Source: Teichococcus wenyumeiae | GTDB lineage: Bacteria > Pseudomonadota > Alphaproteobacteria > Acetobacterales > Acetobacteraceae | NCBI RefSeq assembly: GCF_003696345.1 | Contig: NZ_RFLX01000015.1 | Coordinates: 62,001-126,000 of the forward strand | Reading direction: 5' to 3' | DNA length: 64,000 bases | Part shown: positions 27,492 through 36,390 of the stretch, piece by piece | How the letters are laid out: every line of letters begins with the position of its first letter | Numbering within the stretch: the stretch's first letter is position 1 | Program-made: the position numbers and the translations under genes | Notes under the pieces: model-generated | Told to the model about the DNA's origin: nothing | What the model saw: only the letters and a program-made list of their open reading frames with translations | Databases searched by the model: none

Positions 27492-27887
27492 CTAGGCTGT
27501 CTTCAAGCAGCCTTCAACCATCTGCCAGAGATCTTCCAGGCGGAAGGGCTTGACCAAGACCCCGTCAGCAGGGCCTGGCTGCTTGCCGAGCCGTGCTGCG
27601 GCAACAAAGTCCCCTGTCATGTAGATGACCTTCAGCGCAGGGATGATGCTGTAGGCCTTCAATACCAGCTGATGCCCATCGAGGGCGCCGTGAAGGTGGA
27701 TGTCAGTGATGAGAAGGCCGATGCCTGGGTCCGCATGCAACAGATCCAGGGCCACCTCGGCGTTTTCGGCCTCAATGGTGAAGTAGTTTATCTCGTCCAA
27801 AGCCCTCGCGACCACCGTGCGGATGAACGGCTCGTCATCGACGACCAGGACGGTTGCGGCCGGTGGCTTGGAGAATGACGCAAACAT
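27492..27887 (-). CDS. Single-domain response regulator (receiver)
   Basis: A 131-residue CheY-like receiver with no output domain. The acidic pocket is D17-D18 (VVDDEP), the phospho-acceptor D62 (LLITDIHL), the switch T91 (YMTGD) and K113 (LVKPF). All conserved residues are present, so it should be phosphorylated by a histidine kinase; none is encoded in the window. It ends 26 bp before a small helical gene. It resembles the stand-alone receivers that follow hybrid kinases in Alphaproteobacteria. Confidence 0.93.
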   Translation of the reverse strand: MFASFSKPPAATVLVVDDEPFIRTVVARALDEINYFTIEAENAEVALDLLHADPGIGLLITDIHLHGALDGHQLVLKAYSIIPALKVIYMTGDFVAAARLGKQPGPADGVLVKPFRLEDLWQMVEGCLKTA

Positions 27888-28017
27888 GGATGCCGTAAAC
27901 TCTCGGAAACACCGCGCGACGGTCGCGGCAGGACGTGGCGGAAGGCAGGCACGTATGGCGTTGGGCGGCTGTCTCAGGTCCGGCGGTCACGCGGCCGCCT
28001 CGTGATCTCACGCTCGC

Positions 28018-28560
28018 TTATCGGTTCTCGTCATGTGCATCGAAGACCTGGCGAGCATAGGCGTCGAGCAACGCCTCGCAGGCGCGCAGTCGCTCCGCCG
28101 CCTCGGCCGCGAGGGGGGCGCCGTAGAAGTCAAGCCGGGTGATCTTGGCGAGCCAGCCGCGGAGCTTCTTGAGATCGACCTCGTTCTCCTCCAGCTCCGC
28201 ATAGCTGAACTTGTTGGCCGCCCGCTCCTTGGCGATCTCGGCCTCCATGTCGGCGCATTTTTCGAGGAACTCGCGATAGGCCTCGTTCCGGTCGGACCGG
28301 AAGCGGGCGAGCACCTTCTCCTCCTGCGACCGGTCCAGCGCGGCTGTCTCCAGGATCACCGCCTCGCCGCCCGCCTGGGCGACGTCATTCTCCAGCATCT
28401 TCAGGCGCCGCGTGTGCTCCTCGGTCCTGGGCAACAGGCACAGGCCGCTTTGCAGGTAGACGGCGCCCATGCCCTTGAGCTTCCGCCATACGGCGATGCG
28501 GGGTGGGGCCGGTTCAGAGGGTACCTTATAGGTGAAGAGCAGCCAGCTTGGAGGAACCAT
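28018..28560 (-). CDS. ChrB N-terminal-domain-like protein
   Basis: A 180-residue protein from the ATG at 28558-28560. It opens with PPSWLLFTYKVPSEPAPPRI and WRKLKGMGAVYLQSGLCLLP, the start of the ChrB N-terminal (chromate-resistance) domain, and continues as a helical, charged region. ChrB is normally about twice as long and acts with the ChrA transporter; neither the C-terminal half nor chrA is visible. The function is therefore uncertain; it may be a stand-alone regulatory or stress protein. A 7-bp inverted repeat lies 14 bp upstream of its start. Confidence 0.75.
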   Translation of the reverse strand: MVPPSWLLFTYKVPSEPAPPRIAVWRKLKGMGAVYLQSGLCLLPRTEEHTRRLKMLENDVAQAGGEAVILETAALDRSQEEKVLARFRSDRNEAYREFLEKCADMEAEIAKERAANKFSYAELEENEVDLKKLRGWLAKITRLDFYGAPLAAEAAERLRACEALLDAYARQVFDAHDENR

Positions 28561-28573
28561 CGCACGTTTCAAA

Positions 28574-28594
28574 TGATACGGTCGTATCGTATCA
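28574..28594. promoter_or_regulatory. Inverted repeat, operator-like
   Basis: TGATACG-N7-CGTATCA is a perfect 7-bp inverted repeat just upstream of the ChrB-like gene; a nested ATACG-gt-CGTAT is also present. The shape and size fit an operator for a TetR-type or similar dimeric repressor. No such regulator gene is adjacent. Confidence 0.55.
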
Positions 28595-28646
28595 CGCTGG
28601 CGTGTGCCGTGCAAAACAAGATGGCATGACCGCTCCTGAGCCGCCT

Positions 28647-29190
28647 TCAGGCAGTTGTTCCGTGCTGCTCGCGGGCAGCCACCCAGACCTTGCGAGCCGC
28701 GCCTGCATTCATGGCCACAACGCCAAGGCCCACGATCAGGTCCGGCCAGGCAAAGGGCCAGAGGCGGGCCGCCACCATTCCGGCGGTTGTGACAGCGGCA
28801 TTGGCCAGCACGTCGTTGCGGGTCGACAGAAAGGCCGCCCGGGTCAGGCTGCCGCCGTGGGACCGGTAGCGCACCAGGATGAGCGTGCAGGCAAGGTTGA
28901 TCGCCAGGGCACCGGCGCCAACCAGCGTCAGGACGACCGGGCGGGCGCCGCCGGGGCCGTGGAGGGTGTGGCAAAAGCCGTATGAGCAGGACTCCCGCCA
29001 GCAGCATGCCCAGCTTGGCCCGCTGCGCAGGCCCCAACCCAGGCCGAACAGGACGAGAAGGCTGACTGCGGCATGCCCAGGAAGTCGATGCTGTCGGCGC
29101 AGGGGCGCCATGGAGCCGACGGCACCGCCACGACAAACTCGATCCCGAAGTATTCGAGCTTGAGCGCTGCGACCTGACGAAGCACTCGCC
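28647..29190 (-). pseudogene. Broken cation-diffusion-facilitator gene
   Basis: The C-terminal half is open and clear: LTLVGAGALAINLACTLILV, SLTRAAFLSTRNDVLANAAV and FAWPDLIVGLGVVAMNAGAA are CDF transmembrane segments 4-6, with the Asp of the metal site in the TRNDVLAN motif. Upstream the frame is broken: EYFGIEFVVA and ADSIDFLG lie in one frame, AAVSLLVLFGLGWGLR in a second and RAKLGMLLAGVLL in a third. At least three indels are needed to rebuild a protein of about 200 residues. Efflux of Zn, Co or Cd is the usual role of the family. Confidence 0.8.
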
Positions 29191-29648
29191 TGAGATCGGG
29201 GTAAGTCGCCACGTCATCCATACGGTAGCTTTGATGGCCCTCGTTCTGTCCGTCGAAGTATGGTTTGCGCTGAGTGTGCGGCACTACCAGGAAAGGATAA
29301 GGCTTCGTCGTAGCCTCCTGGCGTGAGTCGTGCGCCTTAGCCGTCTGTTCTGGTTACGGAGCTGGACCCCGCGAAAAACGCCATCAACGAGGCCGCTGGT
29401 GGCGTGTCGCTGGATGAGCCCTGATCATCCTGCCCAATGTCGTGAGTGAAGCGGCTGACAGCCCGCTTCCACCCCGGCAAGACTCGCATAACTGCCTTCG
29501 ATTCAGTCGCCCAGGATATGCAGTTCCCTCAGGTCTGGCGTGGGGGCCTCCGGTGGCCATCATCCAGCGCCGGCAGAATTTGTTGCGATCCAGCTATGTG
29601 CCTGCGGATGATGTAATTTTGGCATTCCAATCGACATGAAGCGAATCC
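29191..29648. other. Gene-poor stretch, nothing recognised
   Basis: About 460 bp between the CDF relic and the small lipoprotein gene. The frames are short and interrupted, with lower coding quality than the rest of the window. No repeat, tRNA or transposase remnant that I can name. Confidence 0.5.
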
Positions 29649-29843
29649 ATGCGTCGGCTTTCCATGCTCGTACTCCTTCTGGCAGCGGCGGGATGCGCCG
29701 AGGGGCCAAGTCGGCAACAGATTGGACAGACTCTCCTGATCGGCACCGGCGTGGTGCTGGCTGCGGTAACTGGTGGCGCAATTTACAATTTGTCCGGCCC
29801 CGAGCCGTTGATTCAGTTTCAGGAGAACGAACATCGACGCTGA
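29649..29843 (+). CDS. Small predicted lipoprotein
   Basis: A 64-residue protein with a lipoprotein signal: two Arg, a Leu/Ala core and a lipobox AAGC with the Cys at about residue 16. A second hydrophobic stretch (LLIGTGVVLAAVTGGAIYNL) follows. It would be anchored in a membrane facing the periplasm. No strong ribosome-binding site is visible and no family is recognised. It is convergent with the transglycosylase gene. Confidence 0.55.
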   Translation: MRRLSMLVLLLAAAGCAEGPSRQQIGQTLLIGTGVVLAAVTGGAIYNLSGPEPLIQFQENEHRR

Positions 29844-29934
29844 CTGCGGCAAGGTCCGGCTGTCTGCCTGAGGCGCCCGTCGATATGGGATCATCGTTCT
29901 GATACCATCTGAGGCCGGATAGGATGGGGCGGTC

Positions 29935-30900
29935 CTACCGGTCGGCTTCAGCCACTGCGATATGCGCAGCATCCTGTGCCACTTCAGCGGTCGCCGTTGC
30001 ATGGGGTTCAAACATCTCGGCCACTTCCTCATAGACCTTGCTGACGGGGAGCGGCCGGCCGCTCCGCTCGAAGACCCCCGGGTTCGGCTTCGCCGCATTG
30101 CCGACGATGGCAAGGCTCGAACGGCTGGGGGTTTCTCGGACCGCCGCCAGGAACTGCCTGGCTCCGGTTGGTCCCAGCAGATGCACCAGGTAAAGGTCGG
30201 CGGGGCTGGCCGTGCGGCCTTGAGCCTGCTCAAGAGCCGGGCGGGCCTTCTTGAGCCTTTCCGCGGCGAGGACCGCCGAAAGATGCGGGTCGTCCCTGAG
30301 GCGGAGAATGCCCTGGAGCTCCTGCCAGTTCCGCGCGCCGATCTTGCCGTCGCGGTCAGTGGTCAATGCCTGGGCCTGCTGGCTGAGCCCGTGGCGCGGA
30401 CCGAAATCACGAACCACTTCCAGCCAGGTGTCGCGGGTGAACTGCATCAGTCCTCTCGCCGATGAGAAAGGATTGGCTGCTGCGGGGTTGAGGCGGCTTT
30501 CCCGCTCAGCGATGCGGCGCAGGACACCGGCATTAAGCCCGGTTGCCAGAGCCGCGCGTTGCAGAGCGCCGTTGATAACTTCAGGATCCGGCTTGGCCGC
30601 CGCACTGGGCTGGGGCGTAGGCCGGGCCTGCCTCTCACGGTCACGGGAACCTCGGCGCTGGGCAAGGCCCTTCCTGACCGTCGGGCTGCTTGCTCTCGAG
30701 GCTTGCTGCTTTTGCGCGGCTGGTGCCGGGCGCGCCTGCCTTGTCTGCGCGGCCTCGGCCTCGACGGCGCCGCCGGGCAGAAGCAGTATCGACGCGGCCA
30801 GGGCCACAGGAAGGAAGTACCTTTTCCAGCGATGGCCAGAAGAGCGCGATGTGCCCCCTGGTACGTGGAGGGGGCAAAGATCGGATGTATGGGGGGGCAC
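29935..30900 (-). CDS. Lytic transglycosylase (SLT domain)
   Basis: A 321-residue protein starting at a GTG (30898-30900) after AGGAG. A hydrophobic signal segment lies around residues 28-45 and a Pro/Gln/Arg-rich linker spans 50-105. The SLT domain follows: the catalytic Glu in RRIAERESRLNP (near residue 134), then SSARGLMQFTRDTW. Transglycosylases cut peptidoglycan between MurNAc and GlcNAc. A version with this C-terminal extension is common beside secretion or conjugation genes, but none is present here. It lies in the decayed accessory stretch, so it may be a leftover of a plasmid module. Confidence 0.85.
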   Translation of the reverse strand: MPPHTSDLCPLHVPGGTSRSSGHRWKRYFLPVALAASILLLPGGAVEAEAAQTRQARPAPAAQKQQASRASSPTVRKGLAQRRGSRDRERQARPTPQPSAAAKPDPEVINGALQRAALATGLNAGVLRRIAERESRLNPAAANPFSSARGLMQFTRDTWLEVVRDFGPRHGLSQQAQALTTDRDGKIGARNWQELQGILRLRDDPHLSAVLAAERLKKARPALEQAQGRTASPADLYLVHLLGPTGARQFLAAVRETPSRSSLAIVGNAAKPNPGVFERSGRPLPVSKVYEEVAEMFEPHATATAEVAQDAAHIAVAEADR

Positions 30901-31767
30901 GGCGGTCTCCTGGGGGAGGGGGACAGCACGGGGTCATGAAGACCAGCAGTTAACTCAACAGGCTGGAGTTCGGTTCGACCTGGGGTCGAAATATTACGTT
31001 TTGCATATGATTGCGGCAGGGCCACCCCGCGATATTCTACCTGCGGCAGTGACTTGCTGTTTGAGGTGGTGGAGAAGCGATCACTACTGTGCCAGCCAGG
31101 ACGATCCCCGCGCGTGTTGAGCGGCACGGAAGGTCAGGGAGATGCAGTCCAGGCCCTGTTCCGCATGCCAGTGCTCGCACATCAGCGGGATGGCCTTCCC
31201 TCAGCCGCCGGAATTCCGAGCAATGCAGCACCGGTTGCGGGGCCTGTGGCAGCGCGATCACCAGACATACTTCGACCATGGTCAGCACGTCCCAGGCGAC
31301 TGGAACGCGCTAGCGCAGCCAGTGGCGGTTCTGTGAGGCCTGTTCCCACCGGTGGCGCCCGCGCCCAGTTCATGGTCAAGGCCGCATGCAGGGGCGGGCT
31401 GCTCTTGAACAACCGCCGCATGCATCGGCTGAACAAGGCCCAGTGCCCATCATCCCGCCATTGGCCACGGCTACCCAGTCGTGGCGGCTTCTCCGAAGTT
31501 GTCAGCGCAAGGATGAGGCGCCGCCGGCGTTCCCGCACGTTTCCGTCACTATGGCCGGAAGCGCCTCAAAAAAGCTGCCGAAGGTGTCCACGGGTGTATT
31601 CGCAAGAAAAATGCCGGCGGTCTCTTCTCAGGATGATCTCCTGTGATTATTCTCCTGAAGCCATAATTCTCTCTTCAAGGGCCTTCTCTGCTTCTTGCGC
31701 CCGGCTCCGCTGCGACGCGCCGCAGGAACACGCCGTGGCCCTTCGCCGCCAGCTGGATTAATCCAAC
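30901..31767. other. Gene-poor region upstream of repA
   Basis: About 870 bp with no recognised gene. One rightward frame (31142-31336, 64 codons, with CxxC and two His near the start) has reasonable codon use and may be a small gene, but nothing in it is familiar. I looked for iterons and for AT-rich unwinding sequence next to repA and saw no clear repeated units; the AT content rises only in the last 170 bp. Confidence 0.5.
31754..31765. promoter_or_regulatory. Perfect palindrome over the repA ribosome-binding region
   Basis: TGGATTAATCCA is a perfect 12-bp palindrome ending 2 bp before the repA ATG at 31768. It takes the place of a normal ribosome-binding site, so a protein bound there, or an RNA hairpin, could control RepA synthesis. 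Autoregulation by RepA is a guess. Confidence 0.5.
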
Positions 31768-33081
31768 ATGTCTGTTCTTGTGCCGCCTGCCATAGCGTTG
31801 AACCGAGGTGAGGCCCGTTCCGATCCTCGCTTCATCTGGCACCATGCCGCCTTCTCCCAGATGGCACTTCCGTTCTCCGCGTCGAGCGGGTCCTGGCGTC
31901 GCGAGGTGGATGGCGCGGGCCTGGCCATCGAGGTGGCCGAGGCGGATCAGCTGGTGCCCTCCGGATGGGCCCTGCGGCGCCTGCTGATGCATGTCTGCGA
32001 CAAGGCCGTGCGGACGGAAAGCGCGGTGCTGGAGATGGGCGCCGATGCCGCCGCCCTGGCCGCCGAGGCCGGCCTGCCCGCGACCGAACCCGTGCTGCAG
32101 GAACTGACCACGCAGCTTGAGCGTCTGGCCGCGGCGAGGCTCAGCCTCTCCTGGGACAAGGACCAGGCCCTGGCGGTATTCGACGCGAGGGGGCAGCGGC
32201 GCCGGCCCGGCACGGAATGGCGCTCCCGCATCCGGCTGAGCAGCCGCTTCCATGCCAGCCTGATGGAACACGCCATTCCCCTGGACCGCGAGATCGTGGG
32301 CACCCTGGCGGCGGAATCCCTGGCGCTCGATGCGCATGGCTGGATCCGCTACGTGCTGCACAATCAGCCGGCCGGGCAGACGACGACAGTTCCCTGGCCC
32401 GACCTGCTTCGCCGGTTCGGCGGCCCGGGCCAGGAGCCCCAGGCTTTCCGCGCTTCCTTCGAGGATGCCCTGCGGATGGTCTTCGCGGCGGATTACTCGA
32501 TTTCCCTGGCGGCGGATGACGAGGGCGTCACCGTCGGCTCCTTTGTGCCGGAAGCCGAGCCAGCGCCGGAAGCGCGGCCATCGCGGGAAGAGCCGGCTGC
32601 GCCGGCACCGGTTCCTCCGCCTGCTGCCGCGCCGCGCCCCGCTCCTCCCGCGGCCTCCCCGCCCCCGGGCCGCTCGCCCGCGGCTGGTGACGAGGCATCC
32701 CGCGCGCCGCGCCGGGTGGAAGCCAATGCTGCTCCCGCTCCCGCGCCCGCGGTGCGGAACACGCCCCAGCCCATCGGCCTCGGGCCGCATCTGACCGGGC
32801 TGCCGGGCGTGATCTGGCTTCGGCGCGGCGGCAGCGATGAGCCTGTGGTGATCGCCGTGACACCGAGCATGCGGCCCGAGCCCAACCGCATGACCACGCT
32901 CATGCTGGAGCCCCTGGTCATGCAGATCAGCGGCGGACTGTATCAGGATGAGTTCACCAAGGTCTCGTCCTGGATCATGGCGAATCGCGACCTGATCGAC
33001 CTCGTCTGGGAAGGCGAGATCAAAACCTTGGAGGAGGCTTCCAGCCGCGTCCGGAAGGCCCCGGCGCCCGGCTGGCGGTAA
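31768..33081 (+). CDS. repA: Plasmid replication initiator, RepA_C family
   Basis: A 437-residue protein. The N-terminal 240 residues match plasmid RepA initiators: DPRFIWHHAAFSQMALPF at the start, GWALRRLLMHVCDKAVR, RIRLSSRFHASLMEHAIPLD, ESLALDAHGWIRYVLHN and VPWPDLLRRFG with DALRMVFAADY. RepA binds origin DNA and starts replication of alphaproteobacterial plasmids. A Pro/Ala-rich linker (about 255-335) leads to a second domain (GLPGVIWLRRGGSDEPVVIA... to the end) that I do not recognise in ordinary RepA; its WIMANRDLIDLVWEGEI region suggests a helical binding unit. It is unusual outside a plasmid. Iterons were not found. Confidence 0.82.
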   Translation: MSVLVPPAIALNRGEARSDPRFIWHHAAFSQMALPFSASSGSWRREVDGAGLAIEVAEADQLVPSGWALRRLLMHVCDKAVRTESAVLEMGADAAALAAEAGLPATEPVLQELTTQLERLAAARLSLSWDKDQALAVFDARGQRRRPGTEWRSRIRLSSRFHASLMEHAIPLDREIVGTLAAESLALDAHGWIRYVLHNQPAGQTTTVPWPDLLRRFGGPGQEPQAFRASFEDALRMVFAADYSISLAADDEGVTVGSFVPEAEPAPEARPSREEPAAPAPVPPPAAAPRPAPPAASPPPGRSPAAGDEASRAPRRVEANAAPAPAPAVRNTPQPIGLGPHLTGLPGVIWLRRGGSDEPVVIAVTPSMRPEPNRMTTLMLEPLVMQISGGLYQDEFTKVSSWIMANRDLIDLVWEGEIKTLEEASSRVRKAPAPGWR

Positions 33082-33213
33082 CCGGCGGGCCCGTTTCACC
33101 GGGCTGCCGCGTTCACTGCACCCCTTCCCCACCCTGCGGCGCGGGGCGCGAAGCCATGCCGTGTCATGGCTCGAAGCCGCCATCATCAAACACGAGGGGG
33201 ATCCGATGATGGC

Positions 33214-33241
33214 CCGGCAGCCCCGCTGAAGGGGCTGCCGG
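33214..33241 (-). terminator. Hairpin after the RND pump gene
   Basis: CCGGCAGCCCC-GCTGAA-GGGGCTGCCGG is a perfect 11-bp stem with a 6-nt loop, 8 bp past the stop of the leftward RND gene. It has no run of T after it in that direction. It may act on either strand, as it also lies downstream of repA. Confidence 0.55.
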
Positions 33242-33249
33242 AGAGCGGG

Positions 33250-36200
33250 TTATTCCGCGGGTGCCGGCGCAGGCTGCACCCGCTCCGAGCCGCGCTTGGT
33301 GCGGAACAGGCGCAGCACCACCACGAAGAACAGCGGCACGAAGAACACGGCCAGCACCGTGCCGGTCATCACGCCGCCGATCACCCCCGTGCCGATCGCC
33401 GTGCGGCCACCCGCGCCCGCGCCGGTGGAGATGGCCAGCGGCACCACGCCCAGCACGAAGGCCAGCGAGGTCATCAGGATCGGCCGCAGGCGCTCCTTCG
33501 CCGCATGCAACGCGGAGTCGAGCAGGCTCTCCCCGGACTCGAAGTGCTCCTTGGCGAATTCCACGATCAGGATCGCGTTCTTGGCGGAAAGGCCGATGGT
33601 GGTCAGCAGCCCGACCTGGAAATACACGTCGTTCGACATGCCCCGCAGCAGCGTCGCCGCCACGGCGCCCAGCACGCCCAGCGGCACCACCATCATCACC
33701 GAGACCGGGATGGCCCAGCTTTCATAGAGCGCGGCCAGGCACAGGAAGACCACGATCATCGAGATGGCATAAAGGGCAAAGGCCTGGGAACCCGCCGCCC
33801 GCTCCTCGAAGGACAGGCCGCTCCAGGCGATGCCGATGCCCTGCGGCAGTTCCGCCGCGATCCGCTCCATCTCCGCCATGGCGTCGCCGGTGGTATGGCC
33901 CGGGGCGGCATTGCCCTGGATCTCGATGGAGCCGATGCCGTTGAACCGCGCCAGGCGCGGCGCGCCCAGCTCCCACTGCGCCGAGGAAAAGGCCGAGAAC
34001 GGCACCATCGCGCCCTGGCTGTTGCGGACATACCAGCGCGCCAGGTCGTCCGGCTGCATGCGCGATGCCGCGTCGCCCTGCATATAAAGGCGCTTCACCC
34101 GCCCACGGTCCACGAAGTCGCCGGCATAGGAGGCGCCGAAGGCCGCCGAAAGCGTGCTGTTCACCTGCGAGATGGTCAGGCCGAGGGTGCTGGCGCGCTC
34201 CCAGTCGATCTCCAGCCGGTATTGCGGCTCCGCGTTCTGCTCGTTGGGGCGGACATTGCTGACCACCGAGCTTTGTGACGCCGCCTGCAGCAGCTGGTCG
34301 CGGGCGGTCACCAGCGCCTCACGCCCCGTGCCCGCATTGTCCAGCAGCTGCATGTTGAAGCCGCTGGCATTGCCCAGTTCCGACACCGCCGGCGGCGCGA
34401 AGGCGAAGACCATCGCATCCGGGTAACGGGCGAAGCGCGCCATGACGCGGCGGGAGAGCGCCTGGACCGAATTCTCCTCCCCCTTGCGGACCGACCAGTC
34501 CTTCAGGCGGATGAAGGCCATGGCGGCATTCTGGCCGCGGCCGCTGAAGTTGAAGCCGGTGATGCCCATGACGGATTCCACCCGGTCCTTCTCCTCGGTC
34601 AGGAGGTAGGAGATCAGCTCGTCCAGCGCGCGCTGCGTCCGCTCCACCGTGGCGCCAGGAGGGGCGACGACCTGGGCATACATCACGCCCTGGTCCTCGT
34701 CCGGCAGGAAGGAGGTGGGCAGGCGGGCATAGAGCACGCCCATGGCGACGGCCAGCGCCGCATAGATCACCAGGAAGCGGGCCGGGCGGCGGGCGATCAC
34801 GCCCACGCCCTTCACGTAGCCGCGGCTGGTGCGGTCGAAACCGCGGTTGAACCAGCCGAAGAAACCGCGCTTCTCCCCATGCTTCGGGCGGCGCAGGATG
34901 GTGGCGCAGAGCGCGGGCGTGAAGACCAGCGCCACGATCACCGAGAGCGTCATGGCCGTGATGATGGTCAGCGAGAACTGCCGGTAGATCACGCCGGCTG
35001 AGCCGCCGAAGAAGAACATCGGCAGGAAGACGGCCGAGAGCACCAGGCCGATGCCCACCAGCGCGCCGGAGATCTGGTCCATCGAGACGCGCGTGGCCTC
35101 GAGCGGCGAGAGCCCCTCCTGCTCCATGACGCGCTCGACATTCTCGACCACCACGATGGCGTCATCCACCAGCAGGCCGATGGCCAGCACCATGGCGAAC
35201 ATGGTGAGGGTATTGACCGAGTAGCCGGCGATGGAGAGCACGGCGAAGGTGCCCAGCAGCACCACGGGGATCGCCAGCGTCGGAACCAGCGTCGCCCGGA
35301 AGTTCTGCAGGAAGACGAACATCACGATGAAGACGAGGACCATGGCCTCGACCAGCGCCTTGATCACCTCGTGGATCGAGATCTCCACGAAGGGCGAGGT
35401 ATCCAGCGGATAGATCACCTCGACATTCGGCGGCAGGGTCTCCTTCAGGGAATCGATGGTGGCGCGCACCGCCGCGGCCGTGTCCACCGCATTGGCGCCC
35501 GGTGCCAGCTGCACCGCGATGCCGGCGGAGGGCTGCCCGTTCAGCACGCTGCTGACGCCGTAATTCTCCGCCCCCAGCTCCACCCGCGCCACGTCGCGCA
35601 GGCGTACCTGGGAACCGTCCTCCTTCACCTTCAGCAGGATCGCGCCGAATTCCTCGGGCGTGCGGAGATAGGAGGGTCCGATCAGCGTGGCATTCAGCCG
35701 CTGCCCCGGCACGGAGGGACGCGCGCCCAGCTCACCCGAGGCCACCTGCACGTTCTGCGAGGACAGCGCCGCCGAGATATCGGCGGGCATCAGGCCGAAG
35801 GCGACCAGCTTGTCCGGGTCCAGCCAGATCCGCATCGCGTATTGCGAGCCGAAGAGGTTGAAGTCGCCGACGCCGGGGGTGCGCGAAAGCGGGTCCTGCA
35901 CGGTGGAGCCGATATAGTCCGCCAGGTCGTTGCTAGTGAGCTTGCCGTCGGTGGAGACGAAGGCTGCGGCCATCAGGTAGGAAGTGGCCGACTTCACCAC
36001 GCGCACGCCCTGCTGCTGCACCGCCTGCGGCAGGCGGGACAGGGAGGGCGAGATCTTGTTCTGCACCTGCACCTGCGCGATGTCCGGGTCCACGCCCTGC
36101 GCGAAGGTCAGGGTGATCTGGGCCGAGCCGTCGCGGTTGCTCTGCGAGGTGAAGTATTGCAGCCCATCGAGCCCGTTCAGCTGCTGCTCGATGATCTGCA

Positions 36201-36384
36201 CCACGGTGTTCTGCACCGTCTGGGACGAGGCGCCGGGATAGGTGGCGCGGATCGAGATGGTGGGCGGCGCGATGGTCGGGTACTGCGCCACGGGCAGGCT
36301 GCGGAGGGCGATCAGGCCCATCAGCATGATGCCGATGGCGATCACCCAGGCAAACACGGGTCGATCGATAAAGAAGCGCGCCAT
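33250..36384 (-). CDS. RND multidrug efflux pump (HAE1/AcrB-like)
   Basis: A 1044-residue inner-membrane pump of usual length. It has the family N terminus ([20 protein letters not shown]), two large periplasmic loops, the proton-relay Asp pair in TM4 ([18 protein letters not shown]) and the Lys of TM10 ([16 protein letters not shown]). It exports hydrophobic drugs using the proton gradient. It follows the adaptor gene after 6 bp. No outer-membrane channel gene is linked, so a shared TolC/OprM-type channel must be used. A TetR-type regulator is divergent from the pair. Confidence 0.97.
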   Translation of the reverse strand: MARFFIDRPVFAWVIAIGIMLMGLIALRSLPVAQYPTIAPPTISIRATYPGASSQTVQNTVVQIIEQQLNGLDGLQYFTSQSNRDGSAQITLTFAQGVDPDIAQVQVQNKISPSLSRLPQAVQQQGVRVVKSATSYLMAAAFVSTDGKLTSNDLADYIGSTVQDPLSRTPGVGDFNLFGSQYAMRIWLDPDKLVAFGLMPADISAALSSQNVQVASGELGARPSVPGQRLNATLIGPSYLRTPEEFGAILLKVKEDGSQVRLRDVARVELGAENYGVSSVLNGQPSAGIAVQLAPGANAVDTAAAVRATIDSLKETLPPNVEVIYPLDTSPFVEISIHEVIKALVEAMVLVFIVMFVFLQNFRATLVPTLAIPVVLLGTFAVLSIAGYSVNTLTMFAMVLAIGLLVDDAIVVVENVERVMEQEGLSPLEATRVSMDQISGALVGIGLVLSAVFLPMFFFGGSAGVIYRQFSLTIITAMTLSVIVALVFTPALCATILRRPKHGEKRGFFGWFNRGFDRTSRGYVKGVGVIARRPARFLVIYAALAVAMGVLYARLPTSFLPDEDQGVMYAQVVAPPGATVERTQRALDELISYLLTEEKDRVESVMGITGFNFSGRGQNAAMAFIRLKDWSVRKGEENSVQALSRRVMARFARYPDAMVFAFAPPAVSELGNASGFNMQLLDNAGTGREALVTARDQLLQAASQSSVVSNVRPNEQNAEPQYRLEIDWERASTLGLTISQVNSTLSAAFGASYAGDFVDRGRVKRLYMQGDAASRMQPDDLARWYVRNSQGAMVPFSAFSSAQWELGAPRLARFNGIGSIEIQGNAAPGHTTGDAMAEMERIAAELPQGIGIAWSGLSFEERAAGSQAFALYAISMIVVFLCLAALYESWAIPVSVMMVVPLGVLGAVAATLLRGMSNDVYFQVGLLTTIGLSAKNAILIVEFAKEHFESGESLLDSALHAAKERLRPILMTSLAFVLGVVPLAISTGAGAGGRTAIGTGVIGGVMTGTVLAVFFVPLFFVVVLRLFRTKRGSERVQPAPAPAE

Positions 36385-36390
36385 GCCGGG

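Noticed and set aside
31142-31336. Rightward 64-codon open frame upstream of repA
   Set aside because: Codon use is acceptable, but the site before its ATG is too close and nothing in the protein is familiar; noted only within the gene-poor region.
31600-31767. Possible replication origin with iterons next to repA
   Set aside because: No repeated units of 15-22 bp could be seen by eye; only one short palindrome is present.
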